The notes: generated from the letters alone by a model not told the origin. 39,579 nt of DNA from Candidatus Paceibacterota bacterium (GCA_028711505.1 JAQTSC010000006.1:1-39579); one strand, 5' to 3'. Shown: positions 8,447-16,646, numbered from the stretch's first letter. Program-made: numbers and translations.

Positions 8447-9505
8447 TTATTGCAAAACTTCTTTCAGGTGGTCAGCCGCGATTTCCGGAGAGACCGCGAC
8501 AACTTCCACCCCGCTTCCAAGCTCAAGACCCGCCCACTTGAATCCGCGCGGAAGAATTTCAATATGCCAATGATAATGCCCGTAATCGCCTTCTTTTCCC
8601 ACGGGAGAAGTGTGTATGAAAAAATTATAATCGGGATTGCCGAGAGCTTTATTAAGCCGCGTAAGCGCGTCTTTAAGCGCCTCAGCCAAAGGAATAAAAA
8701 GGTCTTTGTCCAAATCTTCAAAACGCGACGCATGCTCCAAAGGATAAATCCTTGTCTCGTAAGAAACTCTCGGGGCAAAAGGAACAACGGTTATGAAGTG
8801 GTCGTTTTTTCTTAAAACTCTTTCCCCGTCTTTCATCTCCTGTTCAATCATCACGCAATGCACGCATTTTTTATTTTCCTTAAAAAATTCCGCCGATCCT
8901 TTCAAACTGCTTGACACATCGGGGTCTATGATAGGCATTCCCACAAGCTGTGAATGCGGATGAGCCAAAGAAGCGCCCGCCGCCTCGCCATGATTATGAA
9001 AAATCAAAATGAATTTCATGCACGGGTCTTTCGCCAAAACACGGTACCTTTCCTTGTACGCTTTAAGGACCAGCACAATTTCTTCAATGGACATGTCGGC
9101 GAGAGTTTTTTCGTGGTCGCGGGTGATAATGACCTCATGATAACCGACAGCGCCAAGAGTTAATCTGCCTTCTTTTTCCTCTATGTCCGGACATTTCCCT
9201 TCGTGATAAAGCAGCGGATATTTATTCGGTATCACCTGTACGAACCAGGAATTAAAATCTTCCCATTCGGCCGGAGGAGTATCTGGTGAAGGAAACCAAA
9301 GAAGCGGGATGGGGTTTCCGCTTTTTTGAGGGTCTTCAAAAGGGCATTTGCTTTTATCGTCTTTTGATTCCGCAACTTTCTGTTTTAGCAGTTCGGGTCT
9401 TTTCCCTCTTGCCGTATTGGCGATTAATATCCAATCGCCGCTTACCAGGTCTTTTCTGAATTCCGCCCGCTGAACATGTTCGTTTCCTGTTTCTTTTTTT
9501 TGCAT
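8447..9505 (-). CDS. galT: Galactose-1-phosphate uridylyltransferase family (GalT/HIT-like)
   Basis: Protein of 352 aa in the GalT branch of the histidine-triad superfamily, which transfers a nucleotidyl group between UDP-sugar and sugar-1-phosphate through a uridylyl-histidine. The active-site H182-P-H184-S-Q is intact, preceded by HNHGEAAG; a CVHC pair and a late HWHIEILPR segment match the metal-site regions. The N-terminal zinc site appears degenerate (CPFE instead of CPFC). Substrate cannot be fixed from sequence; ADP- or UDP-hexose specificity is possible. Co-transcription with a dolichyl-phosphate-type glycosyltransferase suggests it feeds sugar nucleotides to surface glycans (inference). 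Confidence 0.85.
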   Translation of the reverse strand: MQKKETGNEHVQRAEFRKDLVSGDWILIANTARGKRPELLKQKVAESKDDKSKCPFEDPQKSGNPIPLLWFPSPDTPPAEWEDFNSWFVQVIPNKYPLLYHEGKCPDIEEKEGRLTLGAVGYHEVIITRDHEKTLADMSIEEIVLVLKAYKERYRVLAKDPCMKFILIFHNHGEAAGASLAHPHSQLVGMPIIDPDVSSSLKGSAEFFKENKKCVHCVMIEQEMKDGERVLRKNDHFITVVPFAPRVSYETRIYPLEHASRFEDLDKDLFIPLAEALKDALTRLNKALGNPDYNFFIHTSPVGKEGDYGHYHWHIEILPRGFKWAGLELGSGVEVVAVSPEIAADHLKEVLQ

Positions 9506-9514
9506 TTTTATGAG

Positions 9515-10261
9515 CTATTTGGAATATTTTCCCGTTATCGCGTTAATTTTTATCTGAAAAAGTTCCAGAAGAGTTTTAAGATAACTGGCGAAATTCACTT
9601 TTCCCGGAGGATTAAGCCACGCCACAGGAAGCTCTTTTATTTTAAATCCCTGTTTTTTGGCGATAATTAAAACTTCCATATCAAAGCCCCAGCGGGTGAT
9701 GGTTTGTTTGGGGAAAATCGTCTCCGCGGCTTTTGCCGAGAAAAGTTTGAAAGCGCGCTGAGTGTCATGTATTTCCCAAATCGCCACGGCGCGGACAAGA
9801 TACTTTGAAAGTTTTCCAAAAATATTTCTGTAAACATTGCTGAACCCGGTATAAGATTCGACTTTTTTGGCCCCTTCTATTTCTATTGAACCGATAACCA
9901 CATCGTAATCTTTCGCGTATGGCCAGAATTTTTCAATATGGTCTATTTTTATGGCGTTATCCGCGTCCACAAAAAGCCGGTAATCGCCTTCCGCTTCAAG
10001 CATTCCCTGTTTTACGACCCCGCCCTTGCCTTGGTTCTTTTTGTTGTCTATAAGGCGAAGGTTGTGAATAGTCGGAAGCAATTCCGAAACCGCCCTGGCA
10101 GTGCCGTCTTTTGAACCGTCATTTACAACGACAATCTCCCATGAATAATCCTGCCTTATCAAATACTTGCTTATATCCATTATGGTGTCGCCAACGCGCT
10201 TTTCTTCGTTGTACGCCGGTATCACTACCGAAAGATGAACATTTTTTGTATTATTTTCCAT
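9515..10261 (-). CDS. Family 2 glycosyltransferase, polyprenyl-phosphate glycosyltransferase (ALG5/DPM1-like)
   Basis: Protein of 248 aa with a GT-A fold: SVVIPAYNEEKRVG at the start, VVNDGSKDGT around residue 46, and the nucleotide-sugar D99-A-D101 motif (LFVDADNA). There is no C-terminal membrane pair, so it resembles soluble or peripheral polyprenyl-phosphate glucosyl- or mannosyltransferases. It probably loads a sugar onto a lipid carrier for cell-surface glycosylation. It is first in the operon with galT, tpiA, pgk and trxB. The ATG at 10261 follows a structured leader and has no strong Shine-Dalgarno site. Confidence 0.85.
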   Translation of the reverse strand: MENNTKNVHLSVVIPAYNEEKRVGDTIMDISKYLIRQDYSWEIVVVNDGSKDGTARAVSELLPTIHNLRLIDNKKNQGKGGVVKQGMLEAEGDYRLFVDADNAIKIDHIEKFWPYAKDYDVVIGSIEIEGAKKVESYTGFSNVYRNIFGKLSKYLVRAVAIWEIHDTQRAFKLFSAKAAETIFPKQTITRWGFDMEVLIIAKKQGFKIKELPVAWLNPPGKVNFASYLKTLLELFQIKINAITGKYSK

Positions 10262-10262
10262 T

Positions 10263-10374
10263 CCGTTAGAAAGAGGAAACTTTCGTTTCCTTAATTATGC
10301 TTATAATTATTAAATAGCCGATAAACTCGCTTTTTGCATGCCCGAAGAAAAACCAAAGCTTGGATTTCTAACGG
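10263..10374 (-). promoter_or_regulatory. Structured 5' leader of the GT2-galT-tpiA-pgk-trxB operon
   Basis: The minus-strand leader is closed by a perfect 10-bp inverted repeat: CCGTTAGAAA at 10374-10365 pairs with TTTCTAACGG at 10272-10263, ending just before the ATG at 10261. Inside, GGAAAC-GAAA-GTTTCC (10290-10275) forms a hairpin with a GNRA tetraloop. A CCAA-GCT-TTGG hairpin lies near the 5' end. This could be a start-codon-proximal riboregulator. No known riboswitch class was recognised. Confidence 0.4.
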
Positions 10375-10388
10375 GGCCATATGGAAAA

Positions 10389-10417
10389 ATTATAGCATGG
10401 AAACAAATACGGCAAAA
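10389..10417 (-). promoter_or_regulatory. Extended -10 promoter for the GT2 operon
   Basis: Minus strand TGCTATAAT has a perfect TATAAT (10394-10389) with TGn extension. Weak -35 candidates (TTGCCG or TTTTGC) lie 15-17 bases upstream. The start would be near 10382, immediately before the closing arm of the leader structure. Confidence 0.5.
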
Positions 10418-10442
10418 TATTTCCGGCGAGCAAAAAATGATA

Positions 10443-10472
10443 ATAAAAAAAGAAGGGGTACAAAACCCCCTC
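10443..10472 (-). terminator. Intrinsic terminator after ruvX
   Basis: On the minus strand AGGGG-loop-CCCCT is followed by TCTTTTTTTATTA. The stem is short (5 bp), but the U tract and the position 45 bases after the ruvX stop fit a terminator. Confidence 0.55.
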
Positions 10473-10516
10473 TCAGATGAAAAATCCAAAAACAAGACCG
10501 CAAAACTATAAACTGC

Positions 10517-10900
10517 CTAATTTTTGCTCTTATCCAAAAAGCTCTGCAAAATGATAGCCGCGGCAGATGCGTCAATTTTCGCGCCTTTGCCCTGGATTCG
10601 CTTCGCCTGCTGAGTGCTCAAAACCTCGCTTTCAAAAATCACGGAAAGCCCGGTGTTTTCTTCCAATCCTTTTTTAAATTTTTCCGCTTTTTCAATAATT
10701 TCCGCCGCGTCACCCTTGTATCCGCCGGGTTTTCCCAAGATTATTTTAAATATACTTTTTTCACCGCAAATTTTTTTTATCTCCTTAAAAGCGTTTTTTC
10801 CGGCGTGAATAACCGAAAAAGGAAACGCGAATTTGCCGGCTTCATCGGAAAAAGCCAAGCCTATTTTTTTAGTGCCAAAATCAACGCCAAGATATCGCAT
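10517..10900 (-). CDS. ruvX: RuvX/YqgF-type resolvase-like nuclease (putative pre-16S rRNA nuclease)
   Basis: Protein of 127 aa with the RNase H-like fold of YqgF. D7 is in YLGVDFGTKKIGLAF, there is an FxIILGKP strand, an acidic FESEVLST segment near residue 90, and D110 in the KIDASAAAIIL helix. The family is implicated in 16S rRNA 5' maturation and structurally resembles Holliday-junction resolvases. It is a single-gene unit between the Cys-rich minigene terminator and its own terminator. Confidence 0.88.
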   Translation of the reverse strand: MRYLGVDFGTKKIGLAFSDEAGKFAFPFSVIHAGKNAFKEIKKICGEKSIFKIILGKPGGYKGDAAEIIEKAEKFKKGLEENTGLSVIFESEVLSTQQAKRIQGKGAKIDASAAAIILQSFLDKSKN

Positions 10901-10925
10901 AAAGGGAATATAACAATTCCTTCCG

Positions 10926-10968
10926 TAAATAAAAAGCTGCCCGCTGGCAGCGCGCTACGCCAACGGGC
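10926..10968 (-). terminator. Intrinsic terminator after the 60-aa minigene
   Basis: Minus strand GCCCGTTGGC and GCCAGCGGGC form a 10-bp stem with one wobble, followed by AGCTTTTTATTTA. It lies just after the stop of the small Cys-rich ORF and before ruvX. Confidence 0.8.
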
Positions 10969-10979
10969 ACAAAAAATGT

Positions 10980-11162
10980 TCACGAAGAATACGACAATGG
11001 AATCCAGCTGACCACGAGCGCTTTGGAAAGAGCTCTTAAACGCTCCTGACGAAAACGGTCAGCCAGACGGCAGCAACCTTCCCTGGTAGCCGTCTGGGAA
11101 CAAACCTGGCATTCTTCCCTATCTTTTTTTACCATCGAACATACATTCCTTCCCTTTGCCAT
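10980..11162 (-). CDS. Small Cys-rich hypothetical protein (60 aa)
   Basis: Not recognised. The best support is translational: AAGGGAGGGG sits 5 bases before the ATG, far stronger than the sites of neighbouring housekeeping genes, and a terminator follows. Cysteines at 8, 18, 21, 30 and 31 (CQVC and CC) could bind a metal. The coding DNA holds a perfect 9-bp inverted repeat (CCAGACGGC / GCCGTCTGG), so a structured RNA function is an alternative. It occupies the place after map where many bacteria continue with infA-rpmJ-rpsM, and ends in TGA. Confidence 0.5.
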   Translation of the reverse strand: MAKGRNVCSMVKKDREECQVCSQTATREGCCRLADRFRQERLRALSKALVVSWIPLSYSS

Positions 11163-11292
11163 ATCAACCCCTCCCTTGATAAGAACAAAAGAAAATCAAC
11201 CCCGGTCAAAAAACGCTTGCCATATAAGATTTGCAGAAAATAAACACCCCCTTTCTTTATGATTTTTTATCTTATTAAATTTTAACAACTAT

Positions 11293-12060
11293 CTAAACTT
11301 GTGTCAATATCTTAACCCCGTCTTTGTCCACAGCCACAGTATGCTCAAAATGGGAAGAAATCAAACCGTCTTTTGTTTTCCATGTCCATTCGTCTTTTGC
11401 CAAAACAACTTCAGGCGAACCAAGACAAAGCATCGGCTCCAAAGCCAAAACCATGCCTGATTTAATCATTAAACCTCTCTTTTTTTCTCCCCAATTCGGA
11501 ATATCCGGATCTTCGTGCACGGCATATCCGACTCCGTGCCCGACCAAGTTTTCGACAACGCTAAATCCGTTTTTTTTGGCAAAATCTTTAACAACAAAAC
11601 CATAATCCCCAAGCCTCGCGCCCTCTTTCAAAACGTCTATGCCCCTGAAAAGAGCTTCCTTGGCGGTATTTATAATTTTTTCCGCTTCTTCGGATATCTT
11701 TCCAACTCCAACAGTCAAAGCCATATCGGTAAAAAGCCCTTTATATTCCAAACCCAAATCCAATCCGGCGATATCGCCGTCTTTTAAAATTTTTTCCGCC
11801 GTCGGTATTCCATGAACCACTTCTTCGTTTACGGAAACACAGAGCGAAGCGGGGTAAGCGGAACGGCATCCTCTCGGCTTATATTTTAAGAAAGACGGTT
11901 TTCCTCCGAATTTTTCAATCAGCTTATAAGCAAATTCGTCCAATTCTTTAGCCGAAATTCCGGGAACGGCTTTTGAGGCGACTTCATTTAAAACAGCGGC
12001 AAGAATCTTGCCGCCTTCCTCAAGTATTTTTATTTCTTCGGGTGTCTTTTGAGTAGTCAT
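11293..12060 (-). CDS. map: Methionine aminopeptidase, type I
   Basis: Removes the initiator methionine from nascent proteins. The 255-aa pita-bread fold has the full metal and catalytic set: H83, D101 (GLDLGLEYKG), D112 (FTDMALT), H175 (GHGVG), H182 (VHEDP), E208 (LALEPM) and E239 (HFEHTVAV). It has no N-terminal zinc domain, hence type Ia. It follows adk at the end of the spc-type cluster, a standard position (secY-adk-map). Confidence 0.96.
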   Translation of the reverse strand: MTTQKTPEEIKILEEGGKILAAVLNEVASKAVPGISAKELDEFAYKLIEKFGGKPSFLKYKPRGCRSAYPASLCVSVNEEVVHGIPTAEKILKDGDIAGLDLGLEYKGLFTDMALTVGVGKISEEAEKIINTAKEALFRGIDVLKEGARLGDYGFVVKDFAKKNGFSVVENLVGHGVGYAVHEDPDIPNWGEKKRGLMIKSGMVLALEPMLCLGSPEVVLAKDEWTWKTKDGLISSHFEHTVAVDKDGVKILTQV

Positions 12061-12101
12061 GCCAAAAAATAAAAAACGAAACGATTGTATTTTTTTGAAC
12101 T

Positions 12102-12776
12102 TTACACACCCAACCGCGAAACGATATCGCGATGAATCTCTTCCACCGGACGTTCGCCGTCTATGGCAATCACAATGCCGTGTTTCCTGAGGTATTCCAA
12201 GGCGGGCAATGTCCTGGCTCTGTAATTTTCAATCCTTGTTTCAAAAACAGAATCAAGGTCCCGACGTCTTAAAACACCTTCGCATTCCGGGCACTTCTGC
12301 CCTTCTTTGGCATCACTAAGACGAGTGCTGAAAACATGGCTCGCGTTTTTATCGCAGACAAGCCGCTCTCCCGTTCTCCTTTTTAATTCTTCTTCGGGTA
12401 CCGCCACCTCGATGACTTTTATGTTTTCGCTTCCTATCAAAGACGACAAAAACACCAAAAGATTCTGCGCTTCAAAAAGAGTCCTCGGAGAACCGTCAAA
12501 GACGATTCCTTTTTCTCCTCCTTCAAAAATTTGATTCACTCTTTTTTTAACAACACTGAATATCCATTCCGGATCGAAAAGTTTTCCCGATTTATAAAGT
12601 TCTTCCTGCTTCGCTGTTTCCGGGTCGGATTTATTGGCGGCAAGATAATCTTTCCCTTCTTTGCTTGTTATGAAATGATAGTATCCCGCCTTTTTCGCCA
12701 AAAGTTCAGCCTGCGTGCCCTTTCCCGAAGCCGGCGCGCCTATTACTAAAATTGCCTGTTTTTTTTGTAAATCCAT
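12102..12776 (-). CDS. adk: Adenylate kinase with zinc-binding LID
   Basis: Catalyses ATP + AMP to 2 ADP. P-loop GAPASGKGT is at residues 13-21, DGSPRT around 94 and the LID arginine context RRTGERLV around 133-140. The LID carries C141, H147, C162 and C165, a plausible Cys-His-Cys-Cys zinc site. The protein is 224 aa. It starts 1 base after the secY stop. The NMP-binding region (ITSKEGKDYLA) differs from the usual ISTGDMLR, which is common in CPR adenylate kinases. Confidence 0.92.
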   Translation of the reverse strand: MDLQKKQAILVIGAPASGKGTQAELLAKKAGYYHFITSKEGKDYLAANKSDPETAKQEELYKSGKLFDPEWIFSVVKKRVNQIFEGGEKGIVFDGSPRTLFEAQNLLVFLSSLIGSENIKVIEVAVPEEELKRRTGERLVCDKNASHVFSTRLSDAKEGQKCPECEGVLRRRDLDSVFETRIENYRARTLPALEYLRKHGIVIAIDGERPVEEIHRDIVSRLGV

Positions 12777-12777
12777 T

Positions 12778-14055
12778 TTATTCTTCGTACTCCCTCATTG
12801 TAATCTGAGCGTCCATTTGTTTTATGGTATCCAAGACAACGGATACCACGATGAGAAGCGCGGTGCCGCCGATGGTAAGGCTTACCATCCCCGTAATCGC
12901 GCGCATTCCCAAAGGAAGAACGGCTATAATGCCCAAAAATACGGCGCCAACCAAGGTGATGCGCGTAAGAATTTTAGCCAAAAACTCCGATGTAGGTCTC
13001 CCCGGCCTTATGCCCGGTATAAAGGCCCCGCTTTTTTGCAAATTTTTGGAAATGGCATCCGGGTCAAAAGTCACCGCGGTGTAAAAATAAGTAAAAAGGA
13101 AAACCAAAACAAAGTAAAAAGAAGCGTAAACCCATTGGTTATTGAAAAAATCATTTACAAATTTTAGAACATTCTGCAAAGTGGGACCGGAAACGCCGGA
13201 CAATACGCCCGTTATCATCTGGGGAAAAAGCAATATTGAAAGCGCGAAAATTATGGGAATAACCCCTGCCTGATTGACGCGCAAAGGAAGATACGTGGAC
13301 ATTCCTCCATAAACTTTCATCCCTCTGACCCTTTTCGCGTAAGAAATGGGTATTGGACGCTGGCCTTCGGTAACAATAACAACGCCGGCGATAATGAGCA
13401 CCGCGGCAACAAGAAAGCCCAGATAAACAGGCGCTTTAGTGGCGTCAAAACCCAAGAACGCCTGCTGAATACTGGAAGGAATACTGGCAACGATACCGGC
13501 AAAAATCATCAAGGAAACTCCGTTTCCAATTCCGAAATCCGATATAAGTTCGCCGAGCCACATCAAAAACAACGCTCCGGCAGTGATAAGAACTACGTTC
13601 ACGATGCGGTCAAACAAAGTAAGACCGTCAAGAATTCCCTGCTTCTGCAAAACGGTAAGCAGGGCGAAGCCCTGCAAAAAAGCCAAAGGCACCGTCAGAT
13701 ACCGCGAGATCTGATTAAATTTCCTTTTTCCTTCTTCTCCTTCCTCGTGATAAATTTCCTTAAGACGGGGAAATATCATCGTAAGAAGCTGCATTATAAT
13801 TGTCGCCGTAATATAAGGGCCGACTCCGAGCATTGCCAAAGACAGATTGGACAAACCGCCTCCTGAAAAAATATTAAGCAATCCGAAAAACTGGTTGCCT
13901 TTCAAAAAAGCGGCGAGCCGTTCCATGTCCACGCCGGGGATGGGGATAGCCGCAACAAGCCTGAATACCGCCAGAATCAGAAGAATGAAAAAAATCTTCC
14001 TGCGCAAGCTTGAATCGGTAAAAATCAATTTTATTTTCTGCCAAAAGTCCGACAT
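12778..14055 (-). CDS. secY: Protein translocase channel subunit SecY
   Basis: Main channel of the Sec translocon in the inner membrane. The 425-aa polytopic protein has about ten hydrophobic segments, the early AIPIPGVDMERL motif, a GVGPYITATIIMQLL signature, the plug and TM region, and a cytosolic loop with RGMKVYGGMSTYLPLRVNQAGVIP split across it. Its start abuts the rplO stop (14056), so the two are translationally linked. It would export the signal-peptide proteins seen in this window. Confidence 0.97.
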   Translation of the reverse strand: MSDFWQKIKLIFTDSSLRRKIFFILLILAVFRLVAAIPIPGVDMERLAAFLKGNQFFGLLNIFSGGGLSNLSLAMLGVGPYITATIIMQLLTMIFPRLKEIYHEEGEEGKRKFNQISRYLTVPLAFLQGFALLTVLQKQGILDGLTLFDRIVNVVLITAGALFLMWLGELISDFGIGNGVSLMIFAGIVASIPSSIQQAFLGFDATKAPVYLGFLVAAVLIIAGVVIVTEGQRPIPISYAKRVRGMKVYGGMSTYLPLRVNQAGVIPIIFALSILLFPQMITGVLSGVSGPTLQNVLKFVNDFFNNQWVYASFYFVLVFLFTYFYTAVTFDPDAISKNLQKSGAFIPGIRPGRPTSEFLAKILTRITLVGAVFLGIIAVLPLGMRAITGMVSLTIGGTALLIVVSVVLDTIKQMDAQITMREYEE

Positions 14056-14475
14056 TTATTTCACTGATTTTATTTTTTCCTCGGCCTCTTTGGAAAACAG
14101 GCAGCCTTCAAAAACGAATTTCTTGGCAATTTTCCCGTTTCCTAAAATCTTAACCTGAGGCAATTTTTTCGAAATCCTTTTTATCAATTTCTTTTCCAAA
14201 AGAGTTTCCGGAGTGATTTTTTCTCCCGCATTGAATTTTTTATCTATATCGCCGATATTCACGGTGGCAATTTCTTTCTTAAAAGAATTGAATCTATATC
14301 CGCGTTTTTTCGGCAATCTTTTTATTATGTCTCTTATCTGCGGCCTTATTCTTCTGCCGGCGCGCGATTTCTGGCCTTTCGAGCCTTTACCCGAATAGGT
14401 TCCGCGTTTTCCTCCCCTGCCAACGCGTTTCTTTTTCTTTACTTTTATTTTCGGTTTTAATTCGTGAATTTGCAT
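14056..14475 (-). CDS. rplO: Ribosomal protein uL15
   Basis: Large-subunit protein that binds 23S rRNA late in assembly. The N-terminus MQIHELKP and the glycine/lysine-rich GRGGKRGTYSGKGSKGQKSR segment are diagnostic. The frame extends upstream to a TTG at 14487, but the ATG at 14475 gives the standard L15 N-terminus. It follows rpsE directly; rpmD (uL30), normally between them, is absent, as in other CPR genomes. Confidence 0.96.
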   Translation of the reverse strand: MQIHELKPKIKVKKKKRVGRGGKRGTYSGKGSKGQKSRAGRRIRPQIRDIIKRLPKKRGYRFNSFKKEIATVNIGDIDKKFNAGEKITPETLLEKKLIKRISKKLPQVKILGNGKIAKKFVFEGCLFSKEAEEKIKSVK

Positions 14476-14507
14476 GAATGATGACAATGCTGCCGGTTTA
14501 AAAATAA

Positions 14508-15053
14508 TTATTTGTTTTCTTCTTTCTTGTCTTCCGGTTTTTTCTCTTTCTCTTCTTTTTTGTCTTTTTTCGAAGAAACGGCTGTCTTCTGTTTAAGCTC
14601 GGAGAGCGCTTTAACCGCCGCGCGCGCGATATTCAACTTGTTTTTGCTTCTTGAAAATATTTTTGAAACAACGTCTTTTACCCCGGCAAGGTCTAAAACA
14701 GTCCGGACGCTGCTTCCGGCGACAAGACCTCTTCCCGGTTTTGCCGGACGGATAAAAACAACAGCCTTGGCGGATTTCGCCTGTATCTCGTGCGGTATTG
14801 AAAAATTTTTGGTCAATGTTATTTTAACACGGTTCTTTTTCGCCTGGCGCACTGCCTTTTCTATGGCCTTGGAGGTATCCGCGGCCTTGCCGAGTCCGAT
14901 ACCGACATCTCCTTTTTTATTTCCAACGACAACGGCAACGCGAAAATTAAATCTTCTTCCTCCCGCAACCACCCTGGCGACACGCCTAATATCTATGACT
15001 TTGTGGTCAAATTCCGAACGTTCGTTGCTTTTGAAATTTCTTCCTCCTCTCAT
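14508..15053 (-). CDS. rpsE: Ribosomal protein uS5
   Basis: Small-subunit protein at the mRNA entry site, involved in decoding accuracy. The 181-aa protein has the N-terminal dsRBD-like part (VIDIRRVARVVAGGRRF, VGNKKGDVGIGLGKA) and the C-terminal S5 domain (GRGLVAGSSVRTVLDLAGVKD broken by short variants). It adds a roughly 25-residue Lys/Glu tail after the fold, absent from typical S5. Confidence 0.96.
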   Translation of the reverse strand: MRGGRNFKSNERSEFDHKVIDIRRVARVVAGGRRFNFRVAVVVGNKKGDVGIGLGKAADTSKAIEKAVRQAKKNRVKITLTKNFSIPHEIQAKSAKAVVFIRPAKPGRGLVAGSSVRTVLDLAGVKDVVSKIFSRSKNKLNIARAAVKALSELKQKTAVSSKKDKKEEKEKKPEDKKEENK

Positions 15054-15069
15054 AATCGTAAATTTTTAT

Positions 15070-15435
15070 TTAAAAATCCAAACCTCCTTCTCTAAGCCCT
15101 TCCGCGGCCTCCTTGACGCGGCCGTGAAAAAGATAGCCTCCTCTGTCAAAAACGACTTTTTTGATTCCCTTCTTCCCTGCAGCCTCGGCGAATTTTTTGC
15201 CAAGTTCCCTGCTTGAAGATTTTTTGTCCAATTTTTGTTTTTTGGCTCCTTTTGCGGCGGCATCTGTCATCTGAAGAAGGCTTTTCCCGGAGACATCGTC
15301 TACAAGCTGCAAAACCAGATGCTTATTTGATCTGAAAACGGAAACTCGCGGACGAACGGCAGAGCCGGAAATTTTCGCCCTTATTCTTTTTTTTCTGAAT
15401 TCCCTCTTTTCGGTTTTAATCTTGTTTTTTTCCAT
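15070..15435 (-). CDS. rplR: Ribosomal protein uL18
   Basis: 5S rRNA-binding protein of the central protuberance. The 121-aa sequence shows RPRVSVFRSNKHL, a KGAKKQKLDKKSSS stretch, and the C-terminal VVFDRGGYLFHGRVKEAAEGLREGG-type signature (FDRGGYLFHGRV). Gene order L6-L18-S5 is canonical. Confidence 0.96.
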   Translation of the reverse strand: MEKNKIKTEKREFRKKRIRAKISGSAVRPRVSVFRSNKHLVLQLVDDVSGKSLLQMTDAAAKGAKKQKLDKKSSSRELGKKFAEAAGKKGIKKVVFDRGGYLFHGRVKEAAEGLREGGLDF

Positions 15436-15468
15436 GCTAAATTTTAATCCGCAGATCTTTCATTATTA

Positions 15469-16011
15469 TTAAGCCGTTGTTCCGGTCTTTTTACCGGATT
15501 TTCTTCTGACAACTTCATCGATATACCTTATTCCTTTGCCTTTGTACGGTTCCGGCTTTTTCAAAGCCCTTATGGTGGCGGCGGTTTGTCCGACAATTTC
15601 TTTATCTATCCCCGAAATAAGCATTTTGTTTTTTTCCAGCTTCACTGAAATACCTTTCGGAATTTCCATTTTTACGGGATGAGAAAAACCAATATTAAAA
15701 ACAAGTCCTGTTCCTTCCGCCTGAACGCGATATCCTATGCCTTCTATTATAAGTTCTTTTGAAAATCCCTTTGAAACTCCGTCAATCATATTTTTTACAT
15801 GCGACGCGTAAGTGCCCCAAAGAGCGTTCGTTGAAGAATTTAATTTTACCGGTTCAAGCATTACCGACTTGTCTTCAATCTTCATGGATATAGCATTGCC
15901 AAATTTTCTCTGGATTTCACCCAAAGGACCTTTGACAAAGACTTCCCCTTTTTCAATTCTTACTTCAACATTATCCGGAATCAATATTGGTTTTTTACCT
16001 AATCGGCTCAT
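15469..16011 (-). CDS. rplF: Ribosomal protein uL6
   Basis: Binds 23S rRNA near the sarcin-ricin loop and factor-binding site. The 180-aa protein starts MSRLGKKPILIP, and the two L6 folds include GPLGEIQRKF and the C-terminal signature KKPEPYKGKGIRY. Length is normal. It lies 24 bases after rpsH. Confidence 0.97.
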   Translation of the reverse strand: MSRLGKKPILIPDNVEVRIEKGEVFVKGPLGEIQRKFGNAISMKIEDKSVMLEPVKLNSSTNALWGTYASHVKNMIDGVSKGFSKELIIEGIGYRVQAEGTGLVFNIGFSHPVKMEIPKGISVKLEKNKMLISGIDKEIVGQTAATIRALKKPEPYKGKGIRYIDEVVRRKSGKKTGTTA

Positions 16012-16035
16012 TGTATAAAATTAAAAATATTCGCT

Positions 16036-16425
16036 TTATCTTACCTCGCATATTACTTCTCCTCCGACCTTCTTCTTTCTCGCTTCTTTATCCGACAAAA
16101 CTCCCGCGGGCGTCGATAAAATCTTTATTCCGTTTCCGGCTCCGGCGGAAAAAATTTCCCTAAAAGAACGGTAAACGCGCCTGGATTGTTTTGAAACTCG
16201 GGTTATGGCGGTTATTGCGGGGCTTCCGTCTTCATTATAAAGCAAAACAATTTCCAGATTTTTCTTGGCTTTTTTGCCCCTTTTGGCAAAATCTTTCAAA
16301 TAATGATTGTCTTCAAGCACTTTCAAAATTTCTACTTTGAATTTGGAAAAGGGAACAGCCACGGTTTCTTTGCCAACCGCGTACCCATTCCTTATTTTTG
16401 TTATCATATCCGCTATTGGATCCAT
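16036..16425 (-). CDS. rpsH: Ribosomal protein uS8
   Basis: Primary 16S rRNA-binding protein; in E. coli it also regulates the spc operon. The sequence is 129 aa with MDPIADMITKIRNG at the start and the C-terminal STPAGVLSDKEARKKKVGGE signature. Normal length and position between rpsN and rplF. Confidence 0.97.
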   Translation of the reverse strand: MDPIADMITKIRNGYAVGKETVAVPFSKFKVEILKVLEDNHYLKDFAKRGKKAKKNLEIVLLYNEDGSPAITAITRVSKQSRRVYRSFREIFSAGAGNGIKILSTPAGVLSDKEARKKKVGGEVICEVR

Positions 16426-16458
16426 AATAATATTTATTTCGTATTCCGAATTTTTTAT

Positions 16459-16644
16459 TTACCAGCTGGATTTTTTAACTCCGGGAATTTTCCCTTCATT
16501 TGCCAGCTCTCTGAAACAAATTCTGCACAAATCAAAATCTCTCATGTACCCTCTTTTTCTGCCGCACCTAAAGCACCTGCGCACAACCCGGGATTTATAT
16601 TTCGGCTTCTTCTTTGACCTGGCTATGACCGATAATTTTGCCAT
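16459..16644 (-). CDS. rpsN: Ribosomal protein uS14, zinc-binding (type Z)
   Basis: 61-aa short form of S14 that helps assemble the 30S head. It has a complete zinc knuckle: CFRCG around residue 24 and CRICF around residue 40. The short, four-Cys form marks the Zn-dependent type. It lies 2 bases after rplE. Confidence 0.96.
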   Translation of the reverse strand: MAKLSVIARSKKKPKYKSRVVRRCFRCGRKRGYMRDFDLCRICFRELANEGKIPGVKKSSW

Positions 16645-16646
16645 GA

